Program-made: the position numbers and the translations under genes
In this document: piece by piece, positions 29,082 to 38,483 of the stretch
Numbering within the stretch: position 1 is the stretch's first letter
Layout of the letters: every line of letters begins with the position of its first letter
Notes under the pieces: generated by a model
What the model saw: the letters and a program-made list of their open reading frames with translations, nothing else
The model's database searches: none
What the model was told of the DNA's origin: nothing
Assembly: GCF_001027285.1 (NCBI RefSeq)
Contig: NZ_CP011509.1
Coordinates: 1,062,501-1,126,500, forward strand
Source: Archangium gephyra
GTDB taxonomy: Bacteria > Myxococcota > Myxococcia > Myxococcales > Myxococcaceae
Reading direction: 5' to 3'
DNA: 64,000 bases

Positions 29082-30017
29082 TTATTCGATTTTCCGCCGT
29101 TTTGACGCGAGGCGCTGACGCAGCCCGCCAAGGACGAGCTGGGCCGCCTCGGAGCCGGGGCCGCCCGAGGGACGCAGGGTCACCACCTCGACGAATTGGG
29201 GCTGCTCCTCGCGCAGGGGCCAGACGGAGAGGTCCTCGGGGAAGGAGCGCAGCAGCCGCAGGTCCGGGGCGATGGCGCAGGCGTGGTAGGCGCGCAACAG
29301 GTCGAAGAGGTGGAGGAAGCTCTGCACGCGCGACACCTCGCGCACGGTGACTTCATGGGCGGCGAAGCGGGCGCTGTTGGCGCTGCCGTAGGGGTCCTCG
29401 CGCTGCCAGTCCACGAAGGGCTGGCCCTCCAGGTCGCGCACGTGGAGGGTGCGCCGGACGCCATGGCGCGCGGACAGCTCGCTGCCGGGGCCGGCGAGGA
29501 TGACGAAGGGCAGGTTCAGCAGGGGCTCGGCCTCGACGCCGCGGTGCGGGGGCAGCGGGGTGAAGTCCACGGCGAGATCCAACTGGCGCGTCTGCACCTG
29601 GCGCACGAGCTCGAAGGTGCCGCCGAAGCTGACCTCCAGCTTGATGCCGGCCCGGGCCACGTCTCCGGCGATGCCCGCGAGCAGGAAGTTGGAGAGGGTG
29701 GGATTGAGGCCCAGGCGCAGGCTGGCCTCGGCGCTGGCCAGGTCCCTCAGCCGCTTGAGATCCAACTGGTGCAGGGGCGTCTGGGTGCCCTCGTAGAGCT
29801 TCTCGCCCCGGGCGGTGAGGTGGAGGCGGCGGCCGGGCCCGCGCTCCAGCAGGGGCTGCCCCTCGGAGAGCGTCTCCTCGAGGGCGCGGATGTGCTCGCT
29901 GACGACGGAGCGCGCCACGCCCAGGTGCTCGGCGGCGCCTTCGAGGCTGCCGGACTCGACGGCGGCCGCGAAGGACTCGAGCCACACGAGGTGCCGGGGG
30001 AGCTTGCGCGGGGGCAT
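29082..30017 (-). CDS. LysR-family regulator
   Basis: A 311-residue LysR-type transcription factor. The N-terminal HTH is visible (LESFAAAVESGSLEGAAEHLGVARSVVSEHIRALEE), followed by the usual two-lobed effector domain (DLAVDFTPLPPHRGVEAEPL, VDWQREDPYGSANSARFAAHEVTVREV). It lies 70 bases upstream of phhA on the same strand, which suggests control of, or joint transcription with, that gene. The ligand may be an aromatic compound, but this is inference from position. Confidence 0.9.
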   Translation of the reverse strand: MPPRKLPRHLVWLESFAAAVESGSLEGAAEHLGVARSVVSEHIRALEETLSEGQPLLERGPGRRLHLTARGEKLYEGTQTPLHQLDLKRLRDLASAEASLRLGLNPTLSNFLLAGIAGDVARAGIKLEVSFGGTFELVRQVQTRQLDLAVDFTPLPPHRGVEAEPLLNLPFVILAGPGSELSARHGVRRTLHVRDLEGQPFVDWQREDPYGSANSARFAAHEVTVREVSRVQSFLHLFDLLRAYHACAIAPDLRLLRSFPEDLSVWPLREEQPQFVEVVTLRPSGGPGSEAAQLVLGGLRQRLASKRRKIE

Positions 30018-30219
30018 GGGCCTCTCCTTAACACCGGGTGGACGCTTTCAATGACACACAGTGAGCTGGCGTCTGGATGAAAGCGCCTGGCGGCTATCTT
30101 GAAGGTTTTGTTGGTTTTCCGGGTTGCACCGTCTTTCCGGTTGGCGTACTAGGCGCGCACCTGGCTCCGGGCCATGCGACCGGAGTCCCCCCCTTTTCTT
30201 GAAGCAATGGAGTCTCACG

Positions 30220-30861
30220 ATGCGCCGTAACCGGGTGAATGTCTCTTGGGGTGTCCTGCTCTCCGGGCTGCTGTTGATGGCTTGTGGCACTGTCGACGAA
30301 GCCAGCTCCACTCAGGGCACGGAGCCGCTGGGCACCCAGGAGTCGGCGCTGTGCACCAGCGCGAGCGTCGACTCGGTGTCCATCGATGGGGCCAGCATCT
30401 ACAGCGGGGAGCTGGCCGGCAGTGGCTCCTGGATGGTGTCCGGTGGGGCGAACGCGGTGCGGTTGGAGTACCTCGTCGATGGCGTTCTCTACGTCTCCGA
30501 GGAGCGCTCCGGCAACTCGGGCACCTGGTACTTCAGCGCCTCGGGCTTCCAGTGCGGCTCGCACAACTTCGAGGTGAAGGCCTATCCCATGATCGTCGAC
30601 AGCGCGGGCAACCGGACCACGTGCTGGACCTACCCCAACATGGACTCCAGGCCCGTTGGCGAGGCCTGCCCGCTGCCGCCCCCCACCTGGCAGTACGTGA
30701 ACACCGAGAACTGCTACGACATGCTGGGGGGCCCCTGCTCCTGGCACAACTTCACCCCCTCCTGCCCCAGCAATCCGGAGGGGAAGCTGTGCACCAACAG
30801 GGGTGCCTACTGCTGGCGCGTGGTGAGCAGCTCGTACGTCGAAGAGTACAGGTGCGAATAG
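30220..30861 (+). CDS. secreted lipoprotein of unknown function
   Basis: A 213-residue lipoprotein. The ATG at 30220 gives a signal peptide with lipobox (LLSGLLLMACG); the open frame extends 32 codons further upstream without a signal. The mature part has Ser/Gly-rich segments, about eight cysteines and an Ig-like phrase set (LEYLVDGVLYVSEERSGNSGTWYFSASGFQCGSHNFEVKAY), suggesting a beta-sandwich. The C-terminal part (CPSNPEGKLCTNRGAYCWRVV) holds four cysteines, probably in disulfides. No family recognised. Confidence 0.75.
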   Translation: MRRNRVNVSWGVLLSGLLLMACGTVDEASSTQGTEPLGTQESALCTSASVDSVSIDGASIYSGELAGSGSWMVSGGANAVRLEYLVDGVLYVSEERSGNSGTWYFSASGFQCGSHNFEVKAYPMIVDSAGNRTTCWTYPNMDSRPVGEACPLPPPTWQYVNTENCYDMLGGPCSWHNFTPSCPSNPEGKLCTNRGAYCWRVVSSSYVEEYRCE

Positions 30862-31004
30862 CCGCCGCGGGGCCGCGCACACGCGAGCGGGTGGGGTGAC
30901 CGCTCGTCCGGTGCCGGACGCCGGGGGCCGGGGAGCATCATCGTTCACCCGTCACTCCGGAAGGACCTCCGGGGGGCCTGCCGCCGGGCCCGGGGGTCCT
31001 TATA

Positions 31005-32234
31005 TTGGACGCCACCTTGGCCACCCATCCGGACAACCTGCGAGCGCGGCTGGAGGAGCGCGGAGAGCTGCTCGAAGCGGCCCGTCTGCGCTATCGCGCG
31101 CTGCACAAGCTGCTGCGCGCCTTCTTCTGGAAGGACCGGGTGCGGGCCCACCTGGAGCTGCTGCGCGAGGTGGCGCTGGCCCAGCCGCGGGTGGACGCCA
31201 CGCTGGCGGCGGTGGCCCGGCGCGCGGAGGCGGAGGGCTGGCCGAGCAGCTCGGCGCCGATGGAGTTGCTGGCCGAGGTGGAGCGGCTGCGCGAGGCGGT
31301 GGCGTGGGCGGTGGAGCGGCGGCTCATCGCGAAGCGGAAGCCGGCGCTGCTCGGCGAGGCGCTGCTGAAGCTGGAGGAGGAAGTGCTGGACGCGGGGCCG
31401 CTGCTGGGGCGGCGCCTGTGGGCCCAGGCGGTGGAGATCCTGCCGCGCAACCTCACGGAGCTGCGGGCCGCCTGCGCGGCGGCGGAGATCCTCGAGCGCG
31501 TCTTCAAACGTCCGGCGCCGGAGGGCGCGCTGCCCTTCGACGCGGCGGAGGCGGACGAGGTCCGCCGGGCGCTGCCGTTGGCGGACGAGGCCCTGGCGGC
31601 GCTGTGGGCGCGGCTGGACCGTTTCGATGGCACGGGCCGGGTGAGGGCCTTCCTGGAGAAGCGGATGAGGCGGGCGCCGGTGGCCCCTCCGCGCAGCGGG
31701 CCGGAGCTGCTGCTGCACGCGGCCTTCTGGCAGGACCTGGCGCGAGCGAGGCTGAGGGCGCTGCTGGAGTCACGGCTGTCGCCCGTGGTGCCGCGGGAGG
31801 AGGAGTGGCCGGAGCTGCTCGGCTGGCTGGTGGAGCGGGAGGCCTCGGCGCAGGCGCGGCTGGCGGCCACGGAGGTGCTGAGCGAGGGACGGGCGGGGCT
31901 GCTGGAGGTGGCGGCGGAGCTGGCGGCGCTGTCTCGGGCGCGTCCGGTGGGGCCGTGGAACGAGGAGGCCGCATGGGTGCGGCTGTGGACGGCGGCGCAG
32001 CGGGCGAAGCCGGAGACGGGCCCGGACGCGGAGCGGCTGCGCGAGTCGCTGCGCCTCTTCATCCGGCTACGGGGTCCCGGGCAGACACCGGCACGGCTCT
32101 TCTCTCCGGAGCGCGATGCGCTCGTCCGGCTCCCGGGCGGACAGGCGGGCGGGGAGCCCGAGGATCTGCCAGGGCTGGTGCAGCGGGCGAGGGAAGCAGC
32201 CGGGCGGCCTCGGACGGGCAGGGGGTCGGGGTAG
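31005..32234 (+). CDS. helical protein of unknown function upstream of recF
   Basis: A 409-residue protein, Ala/Leu/Arg/Glu-rich and almost fully helical, with no signal peptide or membrane segment. The first codon is TTG at 31005 with no strong ribosome-binding site, so the true start is uncertain. Codon use (G/C at third positions) supports a real gene. It ends about 45 bases before recF on the same strand and is probably co-transcribed, which hints at a link with DNA metabolism. I recognise no family. Confidence 0.6.
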   Translation: MDATLATHPDNLRARLEERGELLEAARLRYRALHKLLRAFFWKDRVRAHLELLREVALAQPRVDATLAAVARRAEAEGWPSSSAPMELLAEVERLREAVAWAVERRLIAKRKPALLGEALLKLEEEVLDAGPLLGRRLWAQAVEILPRNLTELRAACAAAEILERVFKRPAPEGALPFDAAEADEVRRALPLADEALAALWARLDRFDGTGRVRAFLEKRMRRAPVAPPRSGPELLLHAAFWQDLARARLRALLESRLSPVVPREEEWPELLGWLVEREASAQARLAATEVLSEGRAGLLEVAAELAALSRARPVGPWNEEAAWVRLWTAAQRAKPETGPDAERLRESLRLFIRLRGPGQTPARLFSPERDALVRLPGGQAGGEPEDLPGLVQRAREAAGRPRTGRGSG

Positions 32235-32281
32235 GGCTTTAACCTGGACGCCCACGTGTACGGATGGGAGAAAGGCCTCCC

Positions 32282-33448
32282 GTGCGGCTGCTGGCACTTC
32301 ACGTTCAGGACTTCCGAAACCTTGGCCAGGTGACCCTGGCGCCGAGTGCGCACGCGTCCATCGCGGTGGGGCAGAACGGCCAGGGGAAGACGAACCTGCT
32401 GGAGGCGCTCTACTTCCTGGCGACGCTCAAGCCCTTGCGAGCCGGGCGGCTGTCGGAGCTGGTGAAGTGGGGAGCGCCGTCGGCGCGGGTGACGGGCCGC
32501 TTCCTGCTCAAGGGCGCGGAGCGGGAGATCTCCGTCGAGGTGGCCAGCGGAGTGCGGCAGGCCTTCGTGGACGGGAAGAAGGCGTCGAGCCTGGAGGAGT
32601 ACTTCGGGGGCGTGTCGGTGGTGGCCTTCACGCCGGACGACCTGGAGGTGGTGAAGGGCGGGCCGGACGCACGCAGGGCCTTCCTGGACCGGGCGGTGTT
32701 CAACCGCTTCCCGGCGTTCCTGAGGGAGAGCCGCGAGTACGCGCGGGCGCTGAAGAACCGCAACCGGCTGTTGAAGGCGGGCCCGGTGGACGCGGCGTAC
32801 CTGGAGGCCTACGACGAGACGCTGGCGAAGACGGGAGCGCGGGTCTACGCGCGGCGGCGGGCGCTGATGGCGGAGCTGGCGCCGAGGGCGCAGGCGACGT
32901 TCGCCTCCATCGGGAGGACGCCGGAGCCGGCGGCGTACGGGTACCACCCGGCGCACCTGGGAGACGTGGACTTCGCGGGAGCGGACGAGCCCGCGCTGGC
33001 GGTGGCGTTGAAGGAGGCGTTGGCGGCGCGGACGCGGAGGGACCTGGACCGGGGCTTCACGTCGGTGGGCCCGCACGTGGACGACGTGACGGTGACGCTG
33101 GGGAAGCGGAGCGCGCGGGCGTACGCGAGCCAGGGCCAGCAGCGGGCGCTGGTGCTGGGGTGGAAGATCGCGGAGATCGAGAACCTGGAAGCGGCGATGG
33201 GCTTCCTGCCGTTGCTGCTGCTGGACGACGTGTCGAGCGAGCTGGATCCGGAGCGCAACGCGTACCTGATGAACTACCTGGCGGCGAGCGGGGCGCAGGT
33301 CTTCCTGACGACGACGGACGCGGGGCTGGTGAGGGGAGCGGCGGCGAAGGACACGCTGTGGCTGGCGGTGCGGACGGGAGAAGTGGCGAGCGTGCCCCCG
33401 GTGCAGGAGTCCCCCGAGCAGGATCAACCCGCGGACGAGCCCGCGTAG
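32282..33448 (+). CDS. recF: recombination and repair protein RecF
   Basis: A 388-residue SMC-like ATPase that loads RecA at gaps in DNA via RecO and RecR. Walker A GQNGQGKT lies at residues 30-37, the ABC signature in SQGQQRALVLGWKIAE near residue 285, and Walker B in LLLLDDVSSELD. I favour the GTG at 32282 (MRLLALHVQDFRNL, the family's normal opening, with GAGAAAGG in front) over the ATG at 32264. Unlike many bacteria it is not joined to dnaN, which sits about 21 kb upstream. Confidence 0.95.
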   Translation: MRLLALHVQDFRNLGQVTLAPSAHASIAVGQNGQGKTNLLEALYFLATLKPLRAGRLSELVKWGAPSARVTGRFLLKGAEREISVEVASGVRQAFVDGKKASSLEEYFGGVSVVAFTPDDLEVVKGGPDARRAFLDRAVFNRFPAFLRESREYARALKNRNRLLKAGPVDAAYLEAYDETLAKTGARVYARRRALMAELAPRAQATFASIGRTPEPAAYGYHPAHLGDVDFAGADEPALAVALKEALAARTRRDLDRGFTSVGPHVDDVTVTLGKRSARAYASQGQQRALVLGWKIAEIENLEAAMGFLPLLLLDDVSSELDPERNAYLMNYLAASGAQVFLTTTDAGLVRGAAAKDTLWLAVRTGEVASVPPVQESPEQDQPADEPA

Positions 33449-33464
33449 AACGCTGGCGGCCGTG

Positions 33465-34187
33465 CTACTCCCAGCGTCCCCCGCGCCCGGCGGTGAGGAG
33501 CGAGGTGGGAATGAGGCTCACGAGGATGAGCACGCTCAGGTAGAGCCCGATCTGCCGGAGCGGCTTGTTGCCGAAGGTAACGAGGAGGACGGTCAGGGTC
33601 ACGATATTGCCGCCGGCCCTCCAGCGCGCGCGCGTGGAGGGAAGGCGCCGCAGCAGCCCCACGGCGAGGCACGGGGTGAAGAGGGGCTGAAGCTTGCTGA
33701 CGAACGAGCGCTCCTCCTCGAGCGCCAGATTCAACTGCTCCAGGTACCGCTGCTTGTCGGCGAGCTGCTCGGCGGTGGCCTGCTGGTGGGCCTTCTGGAG
33801 GACCTGCATCTGCTCGCGGGTCTCGGCCTCGGCCTGCTCCCGGGTGCGCGCGCGCTCCGCGTCGTAGGCGAGCTGTTCGGGGGACTGGAGGTCCGCTCCG
33901 CACGTCGTGCACTCGCGGGCGAAGCGGCCGTTCTCCGCCTCGCAGCGGACGCAGCGCGGAAAGTGCTGTCCCCGCGCGGGCTCATCGAGCGCCAGCGGCG
34001 TCTGCCCCTGGAGCTTGAAGCGCTCGACATGGGCCTCGGGGACGGAGACGGAGGCGGGCGCCTCAGTGCCGGGGCCGGCCACGGACTCGAAGCGGCCGCC
34101 GTCCTGCAGGCGCACCTGTCCCTCGGGGCCGGGCTTCTCGCCGCGCGAGCGCTCGAGGTGGAGGAAGCGGGACTTGTTGGGGGCCAT
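33465..34187 (-). CDS. zinc-ribbon, coiled-coil membrane protein
   Basis: A 240-residue protein. A zinc-ribbon-like set of four cysteines (CVRCEAENGRFARECTTC, near 78-96) follows a disordered N-terminal part. Then comes a long coiled coil rich in Glu/Gln/Arg (AERARTREQAEAETREQMQVLQKAHQQ). Two or three hydrophobic helices close the chain (NIVTLTVLLVTFG, IGLYLSVLILVSLIPTSLLT). It starts 3 bases after the stop of the Ycf46-like AAA gene, so the two are translated as a pair. It could anchor or regulate that ATPase. No named family recognised. Confidence 0.75.
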   Translation of the reverse strand: MAPNKSRFLHLERSRGEKPGPEGQVRLQDGGRFESVAGPGTEAPASVSVPEAHVERFKLQGQTPLALDEPARGQHFPRCVRCEAENGRFARECTTCGADLQSPEQLAYDAERARTREQAEAETREQMQVLQKAHQQATAEQLADKQRYLEQLNLALEEERSFVSKLQPLFTPCLAVGLLRRLPSTRARWRAGGNIVTLTVLLVTFGNKPLRQIGLYLSVLILVSLIPTSLLTAGRGGRWE

Positions 34188-34190
34188 CGT

Positions 34191-35750
34191 CTATTCCTTC
34201 CTCGCACTGGCGGACGATGAGGCGGGACGGGTGCGCCCGCGCGCCCAGTCGCGCAGCCGGACGATGTCATCGCGCATGGTGACGGCGAGCGGAACGGTCT
34301 CCTGGAGCGCCCCGGCGATGTGGCGCTGCTCCAGCTCCACACCCTGGCCGAAGGCCTCGTAGAGCGCGGCGATGATGGCCTGCTCTATCTCCGCGCCGCT
34401 GAAGTTCTCCGCCAGGCTGGCGAGCGTGTTCAAGTCGAACGCGGCCGGGTCGCGCTTCCGCCGCTGCAGGTGGATGCGGAAGATGTCGCGGCGCTCGGCG
34501 GCCTCGGGCAGGTCGATGAAGAAGATCTCATCGAAGCGGCCCTTGCGCAGCAGCTCGGGGGGCAGGCCTTCAATCCGGTTGGCTGTGGCGACCACGAAGA
34601 CGGGAGACGTCTTCTCCTGGAGCCAGGTGAGCAGCGTGCCGAAGACGCGCGCGGTGACGCCGCCGTCCGTGGTGCCCGAGGAGGCGACACCCGACAGGCC
34701 CTTCTCAATCTCATCCACCCAGAGCACCACGGGGGCGATGCTCTCGGCGACGTGGATGGCCTTGCGGAGGTTCTCCTCGGAGGAGCCGACCAGCCCGCTG
34801 AAGATGCGGCCCATGTCGAGCCGCAACAGGGGCAGGTTCCAGTGCGCGGCGATGGCCTTGGAGGTGAGGCTCTTGCCGCAGCCCTGCACGCCGAGCAGCA
34901 GCAGGCCGCGCGGCTCGGGGAGGCCGAACTGGCGGGCGCGCTCGCCGAAGGCGGCGGTGCGCTGGGTGAGCCACTGCTTGAGGTTCTGCAGTCCTCCCAC
35001 GTGGCCCAGGTCCTGCTCCGGCGGGTAGTACTCGAGCAGCCCGCTCTTGCGGATGACCTGGCGCTTCTCGTCCTGGACGCGGCGGATGTCCTCGGCGCTC
35101 AGCTTGCCGTCGTGGGCGATGGCCTTGGCGAAGGCATTCTCCGCCTCCGACAGCGTGAGGCCCTGGGCCGCCTGGATGAGCTGCGCGGCCTGCTCGCGCG
35201 ACAGGTCGATGGTGGCCTTGTTGCCCCGGCGCACCACCGCGACGATCTCCTTGAGCAGGTTCATCAGCTCCTGGAAGCCGGGCAGCGGGACGTCGAGGAC
35301 GGACACCTCCTTCTCCAGCTCGGTGGGGATGACGAGCGTGGGGGACAGGAGGATGACGGTGGTGAAGGTGCTCTTGAGGGCGTGGGCGAGCTCGCGCAGG
35401 GCGCGCACCACGGACTTCTCCTCCAGGTAGGGATGGAAGTCCTTGAGCACGACGAGCGAGGGCTCGGAGAGCTTCTCGATGGCGGCGAGCGCGTCGATGG
35501 GGCTGCGCGTGTCCTCGGGGAGCGCGGGGCCGCGGGAGCCACCCAGGTAGCGCAGGCCCCGGCTGATGGACCAGGACAGCAGCACCTTGCCGTGGGCGCG
35601 GGCCATGTCCGCGAGCAGCGAGTCCACGCGGTGCTCTTCCCACGACACCAGGTAGAGGAGCGGGTAGCGGGCGCGGATGAGGATGTCGAGCTCCTCCAGC
35701 CAGGGAGCGGAGGAGGACCCGGGACGGGGGAGCGCGGGACTGGACACCAT
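34191..35750 (-). CDS. AAA+ ATPase related to Ycf46
   Basis: A 519-residue AAA+ ATPase. The layout is that of Ycf46-type proteins: an N-terminal region (1-200) resembling a second, non-catalytic P-loop fold ([18 protein letters not shown]), then a classical AAA module with Walker A GVQGCGKS (287-294), Walker B VVLWVDEI (341-348), sensor 1 VVATANR and a Gly-Arg finger region (LLRKGRFDE). Ycf46 of cyanobacteria and algae affects carbon metabolism or photosynthesis; the bacterial role here is unknown. It pairs with the zinc-ribbon membrane protein gene just downstream. Confidence 0.85.
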   Translation of the reverse strand: MVSSPALPRPGSSSAPWLEELDILIRARYPLLYLVSWEEHRVDSLLADMARAHGKVLLSWSISRGLRYLGGSRGPALPEDTRSPIDALAAIEKLSEPSLVVLKDFHPYLEEKSVVRALRELAHALKSTFTTVILLSPTLVIPTELEKEVSVLDVPLPGFQELMNLLKEIVAVVRRGNKATIDLSREQAAQLIQAAQGLTLSEAENAFAKAIAHDGKLSAEDIRRVQDEKRQVIRKSGLLEYYPPEQDLGHVGGLQNLKQWLTQRTAAFGERARQFGLPEPRGLLLLGVQGCGKSLTSKAIAAHWNLPLLRLDMGRIFSGLVGSSEENLRKAIHVAESIAPVVLWVDEIEKGLSGVASSGTTDGGVTARVFGTLLTWLQEKTSPVFVVATANRIEGLPPELLRKGRFDEIFFIDLPEAAERRDIFRIHLQRRKRDPAAFDLNTLASLAENFSGAEIEQAIIAALYEAFGQGVELEQRHIAGALQETVPLAVTMRDDIVRLRDWARGRTRPASSSASARKE

Positions 35751-35772
35751 GCCCCAGGTATATCAGGCCCGT

Positions 35773-36069
35773 TTACTTCAGAGCCACGGGGTCCACCTCG
35801 GCGAGCAGCTTGGTGACGCGGGCCTCGTCGATGCGGGCGGTGAGCCGGTCCTGCTCGTGCTGGTCGCGCACCGTCTTGGACAGGCTGAAGGTGGAGCCGA
35901 TGGTGAAGAGCAGGCCCATGCCCAGGAAGGCCTTCTGCCAGCCGTCGATGGGCAGGTGGTAGATGCCGATGGCCATCACACCCACGGCCAGCGCGAAGGA
36001 GAGCCAGGTCTGGATGACCCAGGCGCCACTGTGGGTCTGCTGCACGGGGGTGGTGTTGGGGCGAGCCAT
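35773..36069 (-). CDS. small YiaA/YiaB-type inner membrane protein
   Basis: A 98-residue membrane protein from the ATG at 36069. Two hydrophobic helices (WVIQTWLSFALAVGVMAIGIY and AFLGMGLLFTIGSTFSLSKTVRD) reproduce the two-helix domain of the YiaAB family, including the loop GWQKAFLGMG and the end TVRD. A charged, likely cytosolic tail follows. It lies 22 bases upstream of the AAA gene in the same orientation and may head that operon. Function unknown. Confidence 0.75.
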   Translation of the reverse strand: MARPNTTPVQQTHSGAWVIQTWLSFALAVGVMAIGIYHLPIDGWQKAFLGMGLLFTIGSTFSLSKTVRDQHEQDRLTARIDEARVTKLLAEVDPVALK

Positions 36070-36185
36070 TTTAGACCTCGTTCGAAGGGCGCTTCCGGTG
36101 GAAGCGCGTTGACGAGACACACAATGCACCCGTTCCTCGCAAACCGCATGGAACTAATGGCTCGTCCTTCGATAACCTCCAGTGA

Positions 36186-37064
36186 ATGATTCAGCTCCAG
36201 CGTCTCGAGGGCTTCTACTGGGTGGCGCGCTGCGAGGGGTACGCGCGGGCGGCTCGCGCCTTCCCGTACCCCATCACCCAGCCAGGCGTGCACCAGCAGG
36301 TGAAGCGGCTGGAGTCCGAGCTGGGCGTGCGCCTCTTCGAGCGGGTGGGCAAGGATCGCGTCGTGCTCACGCCGCAGGGCCGTGCGCTCTACGAGTACAT
36401 GGCCCCCTTCTACGAGGGCCTGTCCTCGCTGGAGCGCTCGTTGCGCTCGGGCACCATGGGAGGGCGGCTGCGCATCCACGCCTCGGGGCACACGCTGCGC
36501 CACCTGCTGCCGCCGTGGCTGCGGCGGCTGCAGGGCCAGCGGCCCGACATCGAGGTGGCCCTCTTCGAGGCGAAGGTGCCCGCGGTGTCCCTGGTGCGCT
36601 CAGGCGAGGCGGATCTGCTGGTGGATCACCTGCCCGAGGTGCCCGCGGACCTGGAGGCCCGGCAGGTGGGCAAGACGCGCGCCTTCCTCGTGTTCCCGTC
36701 CAACCACCGGCTCGCGCGCAAGGGGCCGGTGAGCCCCGAGGCGTTCCGGGACGAGCCCTTCATCACCTACAGCTCGGATCCCCAGTTGAGGGATTTGCAG
36801 CTCGCGGCGCTCTCACACTTCGGCGTGGTGCCGCAGCGGATGTACGCGGCGGATTCGTCCGAGACCATCCTTGGCTTCGTCGCGGCGGGGCTCGGCTACT
36901 CGCTGCTGGCGTCGCTGCTGCCCCGCGGGCCGAAGGTGCCCGGCGTGGTGGCGCAGCCTCTCTCCGAGCCGGCTCGCGAGTTCCCCATCTACGCGGCCTG
37001 GCGCAGGAGCTCGCAGCGCAATCCCCTCATCGAGGCACTGCTGGGGCTCGCGCCGAAGCCCTGA
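36186..37064 (+). CDS. LysR-family regulator
   Basis: A 292-residue LysR-type regulator. The HTH is slightly unusual (LEGFYWVARCEGYARAARAFPYPITQPGVHQQVKRLESELGVRLFER), with PYPIT where most members read L-[HN]-[VI]-[TS], and the effector domain is normal (LEARQVGKTRAFLVFPSNHRLARKGPVS, SSETILGFVAAGLGYSLLASLLP). It is divergent from the YiaAB-AAA-zinc-ribbon operon (116 bases apart) and may control it. Confidence 0.88.
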   Translation: MIQLQRLEGFYWVARCEGYARAARAFPYPITQPGVHQQVKRLESELGVRLFERVGKDRVVLTPQGRALYEYMAPFYEGLSSLERSLRSGTMGGRLRIHASGHTLRHLLPPWLRRLQGQRPDIEVALFEAKVPAVSLVRSGEADLLVDHLPEVPADLEARQVGKTRAFLVFPSNHRLARKGPVSPEAFRDEPFITYSSDPQLRDLQLAALSHFGVVPQRMYAADSSETILGFVAAGLGYSLLASLLPRGPKVPGVVAQPLSEPAREFPIYAAWRRSSQRNPLIEALLGLAPKP

Positions 37065-37070
37065 GCCTGC

Positions 37071-37253
37071 CTACTGCTTCCCGGCCTGTCGGGCGGCCGC
37101 CGGGTTGTCCGCCTCGGGGGCCTGGGCCTCGGCGCTCTTCTGCTTCTCCTTGATGATGCCCAGGCTGTTGCTCCACCACTCCGGGCACATGAACAGGAAG
37201 AGGCCTCCGAAGAGCACCATGCCCACCAGCGAGACGATGATCACTTCACCCAT
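37071..37253 (-). CDS. 60-residue membrane protein
   Basis: A small protein with one strong membrane helix near the N-terminus (VIIVSLVGMVLFGGLFLFMC) followed by a charged, Ala-rich tail. The ATG has a clear GGAGGAG at a short spacing. It converges on the LysR gene and has no recognised family. Short but supported by codon bias and ribosome-binding site. Confidence 0.6.
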   Translation of the reverse strand: MGEVIIVSLVGMVLFGGLFLFMCPEWWSNSLGIIKEKQKSAEAQAPEADNPAAARQAGKQ

Positions 37254-37489
37254 TCACTCCTCCACACCGCCCTGATTCAACGACGGCCACGGTGCTCTAC
37301 AACACCGGGAAACCTCCGTCTCCACAAGCACGGGGCCTTCCTGGACGCCCAGTATGCGTCCGACACCCTCGCCGGAGAATCCTCCGAGTTCCAAGAATCC
37401 TCCATTTACGACGCGGCATGTCAGGCCCGGGTGATAGGTCGGGTCCATGGGCGTGTGGGACCGCGCGTCCCATTCCTTGGAGGAGTTTC

Positions 37490-37849
37490 GTGAAGAAGAT
37501 GTCGATGCTGCTCGCCGTGCTTTCGCTGGCCCCGGTACCCGCCTTCGCCGCCGACTACACGTGCAAGGGCAACCGGGTGGAGAAGGGCGGCACCACCCAA
37601 TACACCGTGCGCACCTCGGGCTCGGACATTGTCATCGAGAAGGGTGGCAGTACCCGAGGCAAGGCCGTGAAGCGCGGCGAGGACTACGCCGTCGAGGTGG
37701 GCGGCAGCACCCAGGCCACCATCGAGAACGGCCGCATCTACAAGGGCGGCTCCACCTGGAGCTCCGTGGGCGAGGCCCAGCGCGTCTACGATTGCCCGGA
37801 CATCGTCGCCGCCACCCTCTGGGTGCTCCAGCAGAAGGGCCAGCTCTAG
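37490..37849 (+). CDS. secreted protein with KGGST-type repeats
   Basis: A 119-residue exported protein. The GTG at 37490 has GGAGGAG just before it and gives a signal peptide ending AFA-AD. The mature protein contains four versions of a short motif, EKGGTTQY, EKGGSTRG, VGGSTQAT and YKGGSTWS, spaced about 20 residues apart, each probably ending a beta-strand. It has only two cysteines, in the mature region. This looks like a small repetitive beta-structure; I recognise no family. A long GC-rich terminator hairpin follows. Confidence 0.7.
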   Translation: MKKMSMLLAVLSLAPVPAFAADYTCKGNRVEKGGTTQYTVRTSGSDIVIEKGGSTRGKAVKRGEDYAVEVGGSTQATIENGRIYKGGSTWSSVGEAQRVYDCPDIVAATLWVLQQKGQL

Positions 37850-37880
37850 GCCTCCGTTCCCAGGCCCCTCGCTTGCTCAC

Positions 37881-37909
37881 CGGCCCGCCGTGGGTGCCAC
37901 GGCGGGCCG
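37881..37909. terminator. bidirectional terminator hairpin
   Basis: A perfect 13-base stem CGGCCCGCCGTGG (37881-37893) with its complement at 37897-37909 and a 3-base loop lies between two convergent genes. There is no T run, so termination would depend mainly on the very stable stem. Confidence 0.6.
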
Positions 37910-37917
37910 TCGTGTCT

Positions 37918-38292
37918 TCACGCCCGCCGGCGCAGGCGGAAGCGCCGCATGAGCGGGGTGCTCGGCCCCGCGGCCTCCTGCGGCACGTGCTGGAAGTAGG
38001 GGAAGCGGAACTCCGCCCACAGCACCAGGTAGGCCACCCCGAAGATGCCCGTGGCCACCACCCACCACCACGACACCGCGAAGGCCAGACTCACCAGCGC
38101 CGACAGCACGCACACCACCCCGATGCCCAACGCCACCTCCCGGCGCCGGGGCGACTCCGACATGGCCAGCCCCATGGAGACGAGCGACATCGCCAACAGG
38201 AGCCACGCCAGCCCGAAGGCCTCCCGGGCATACAGGAGGGCAATCGACAGCAGGAACAATCCCAATCCGAACAGCCCCAACCCACCGTCCAT
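37918..38292 (-). CDS. small polytopic membrane protein
   Basis: A 124-residue protein with about four hydrophobic helices (LGLFGLGLFLLSIALLY, GLAWLLLAMSLVSMGLAM, VALGIGVVCVLSALVSLAFA, WWVVATGIFGVAYLVLW) and a basic C-terminal tail (RRFRLRRRA). No family recognised. Its start is plausible but not tested by homology. Confidence 0.6.
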   Translation of the reverse strand: MDGGLGLFGLGLFLLSIALLYAREAFGLAWLLLAMSLVSMGLAMSESPRRREVALGIGVVCVLSALVSLAFAVSWWWVVATGIFGVAYLVLWAEFRFPYFQHVPQEAAGPSTPLMRRFRLRRRA

Positions 38293-38483
38293 GAGGTGCC
38301 TCCTCCTCCGGATTTCCCAGAAGCAAGGGTTCAGGCCCTAACATCCGCATCTGTCCACCAGTGGAGGAACGCTCGGCGCGACGTGCGCCCGGCACGTCCG
38401 GCAGCCCTCCGCGTGGCGGACATTCAACCTTTCATTCCCGCCACAACTCACCGCCTCTTGCATGGGTGCCTACCCTCGCGGCG

